This document shows positions 63,518 through 64,000 of a stretch of DNA of 64,000 nt, piece by piece; position 1 is the first letter of the stretch, and the number at the start of each line of letters is the position of its first letter. This stretch comes from Verrucomicrobiota bacterium (GTDB lineage Bacteria; Verrucomicrobiota; Verrucomicrobiia; Limisphaerales; UBA11320): positions 220,061 to 284,060 of the forward strand of contig JACQFQ010000037.1 in NCBI GenBank assembly GCA_016199985.1. Direction: 5' to 3'. Below the pieces are notes generated by a model. The model saw only the letters and a program-made list of their open reading frames with translations. It was not told where the DNA came from and did no database searches. The translations under genes were made by a program, and so were the position numbers.

Positions 63518-63876
63518 GATCTGCAAAACCTCCAGCAGGAAGGCGGGCTGCTAGAGACACAGTTTCGAACCAAGCTCTGCGGGCCCGTGAGTCCGGACTT
63601 TATTGGGCAGATCATCCAGCAGGTTCGCCGAGTATGCTGAGCCTCTCGCCCGCCACACGAATCTTCCTGGCCCTGAGTCCCGTGGATGGCCGCAAGAGCT
63701 TCAACGGCCCGCACATTCTGGTAAATGAGGTCTTGCGGCAGGAACCGACCAGCGGATTTCTCTTCGTGTTCACCAACAATCGCGCAACGCGCCTGTGGAT
63801 CGTGTGCCTGACCGTTGTGTCTCGTTGGCGCCCACCTCCAGCATGCCTCAAACAGAAACCCTTTGACCGCGGATAA
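63518..63876 (+). mobile_element. Remnant of an IS66-family insertion sequence
   Basis: Two overlapping reading frames in the order of IS66 accessory genes. Codons from 63518 to the TGA at 63638-63640 encode CGPVSPDFIGQIIQQVRR, like the tail of IS66 TnpA. The TnpB-like frame starts at ATG 63634 inside it (ATGCTGA overlap). The transposase gene tnpC is absent and no terminal inverted repeats were recognised, so the element is decayed. Confidence 0.65.
63634..63876 (+). pseudogene. IS66 TnpB-like gene, degenerate
   Basis: The first 50 codons match the IS66 accessory protein TnpB: MLSLSPATRIFLALSPVD, RKSFNG, a VLRQEP segment and SGFLFVFTNNRATRL. After RL the similarity stops where the family normally continues with a YWDRDG-like block. 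Reading on in another frame (VDR...) suggests a frameshift near 63790. The open frame then ends at 63876 after unrelated residues. Full-length TnpB is about 115 residues, so this 80-residue frame is broken. Confidence 0.75.
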
Positions 63877-63939
63877 CGGGTATGTGGTTAGTCAAGGGGA
63901 GACTGCACTTTCGATAGGTTTTGTGGGGGTTTCGAGAAA

Positions 63940-63971
63940 GAGAAAGACCGCTTCGTGAGCGAGTCTCTCTC
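63940..63971. terminator. Imperfect hairpin with a T-rich tail
   Basis: GAGAAAGACCGCT (63940-63952) pairs with AGCGAGTCTCTCTC (63958-63971) with one mismatch and one bulged base. GTTTTCTT follows shortly after. It could terminate a transcript reading right, past the IS66 remnant. The remaining bases to the window end hold no recognised gene. Confidence 0.4.
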
Positions 63972-64000
63972 CTCCCCGTTTTCTTAGGCAGTCGTTGTAT

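Noticed and set aside
1..64000. tRNA, rRNA and CRISPR arrays
   Set aside because: I looked for T-loop-like sequence, rRNA-like blocks and regularly spaced direct repeats and found none that hold up. A covariance-model scan could still find a tRNA I missed.

Overview
The window is GC-rich bacterial DNA, almost wall to wall genes, with no rRNA, tRNA or CRISPR that I can see. The gene content points to the Verrucomicrobiota (PVC group). It holds a DUF1549-type (PSCyt2) cytochrome protein, a Tat-exported DUF1501 protein, a PSCyt1-WD40 protein, a CRTAC1/ASPIC-UnbV protein beside a multiheme cytochrome, and two very large secreted CotH/lamin-tail-domain proteins with Ig-like and calcium-binding modules. 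This assignment is inferred from families, not from a marker gene. Few starts carry a recognisable Shine-Dalgarno sequence, and many are preceded by pyrimidines instead.

Layout. 1-4747: the 5' part of a DUF1549 protein, a LuxR-type regulator, and divergently a secreted heme/CHRD-repeat protein that ends in a strong hairpin. 4889-6474: a SIS-domain protein and queE. 6530-11121: an operon for a MacAB-like export system (adaptor, ATPase, two tandem permeases). 11125-14254: a secreted lectin-like protein and acetyl-CoA synthetase, the latter with a clear sigma-70-like promoter. 14440-22104: a giant CotH/LTD surface protein. 22239-26008: an accessory stretch of small genes (YdeI/DUF1905, cupin, unknown, GyrI-like), serine acetyltransferase and a small membrane protein in lower-GC DNA. 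26009-29293: an EamA transporter, uvrC with an unusual insertion, and a GmhA-like isomerase. 29614-34384: a five-heme/TPR membrane cytochrome paired with a CRTAC1 beta-propeller protein. 34757-38169: a membrane GATase/VWA-like protein overlapping a caspase-like (clan CD) protease gene. 38171-43016: a hydrolase, trpG/pabA, and a minus-strand cluster of dehydrogenase, cupin, PEP-hydrolase-family and nitroreductase genes. 43172-49015: a tight housekeeping operon pgi - amidase - CPBP protease - thiL - tsaE - tsaB. 49171-54758: DUF1501 with an outer-membrane efflux lipoprotein, then a PSCyt1-WD40 protein and an LpxR-like protein. 55052-59134: aminotransferase, TMEM14-like protein and HrpB-type helicase. 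59175-63446: a second CotH/LTD protein. 63518-63876: a decayed IS66 remnant.

The metabolic genes are ordinary. The interest lies in the exported proteins: c-heme proteins fused to repeat or propeller modules, CotH/LTD giants, and the protease pair. These probably act in the periplasm or on the cell surface. No complete, clearly new defence or mobile system is visible. The best candidates for undescribed biology are the cytochrome/CRTAC1 pair and the GATase-like/caspase-like pair.
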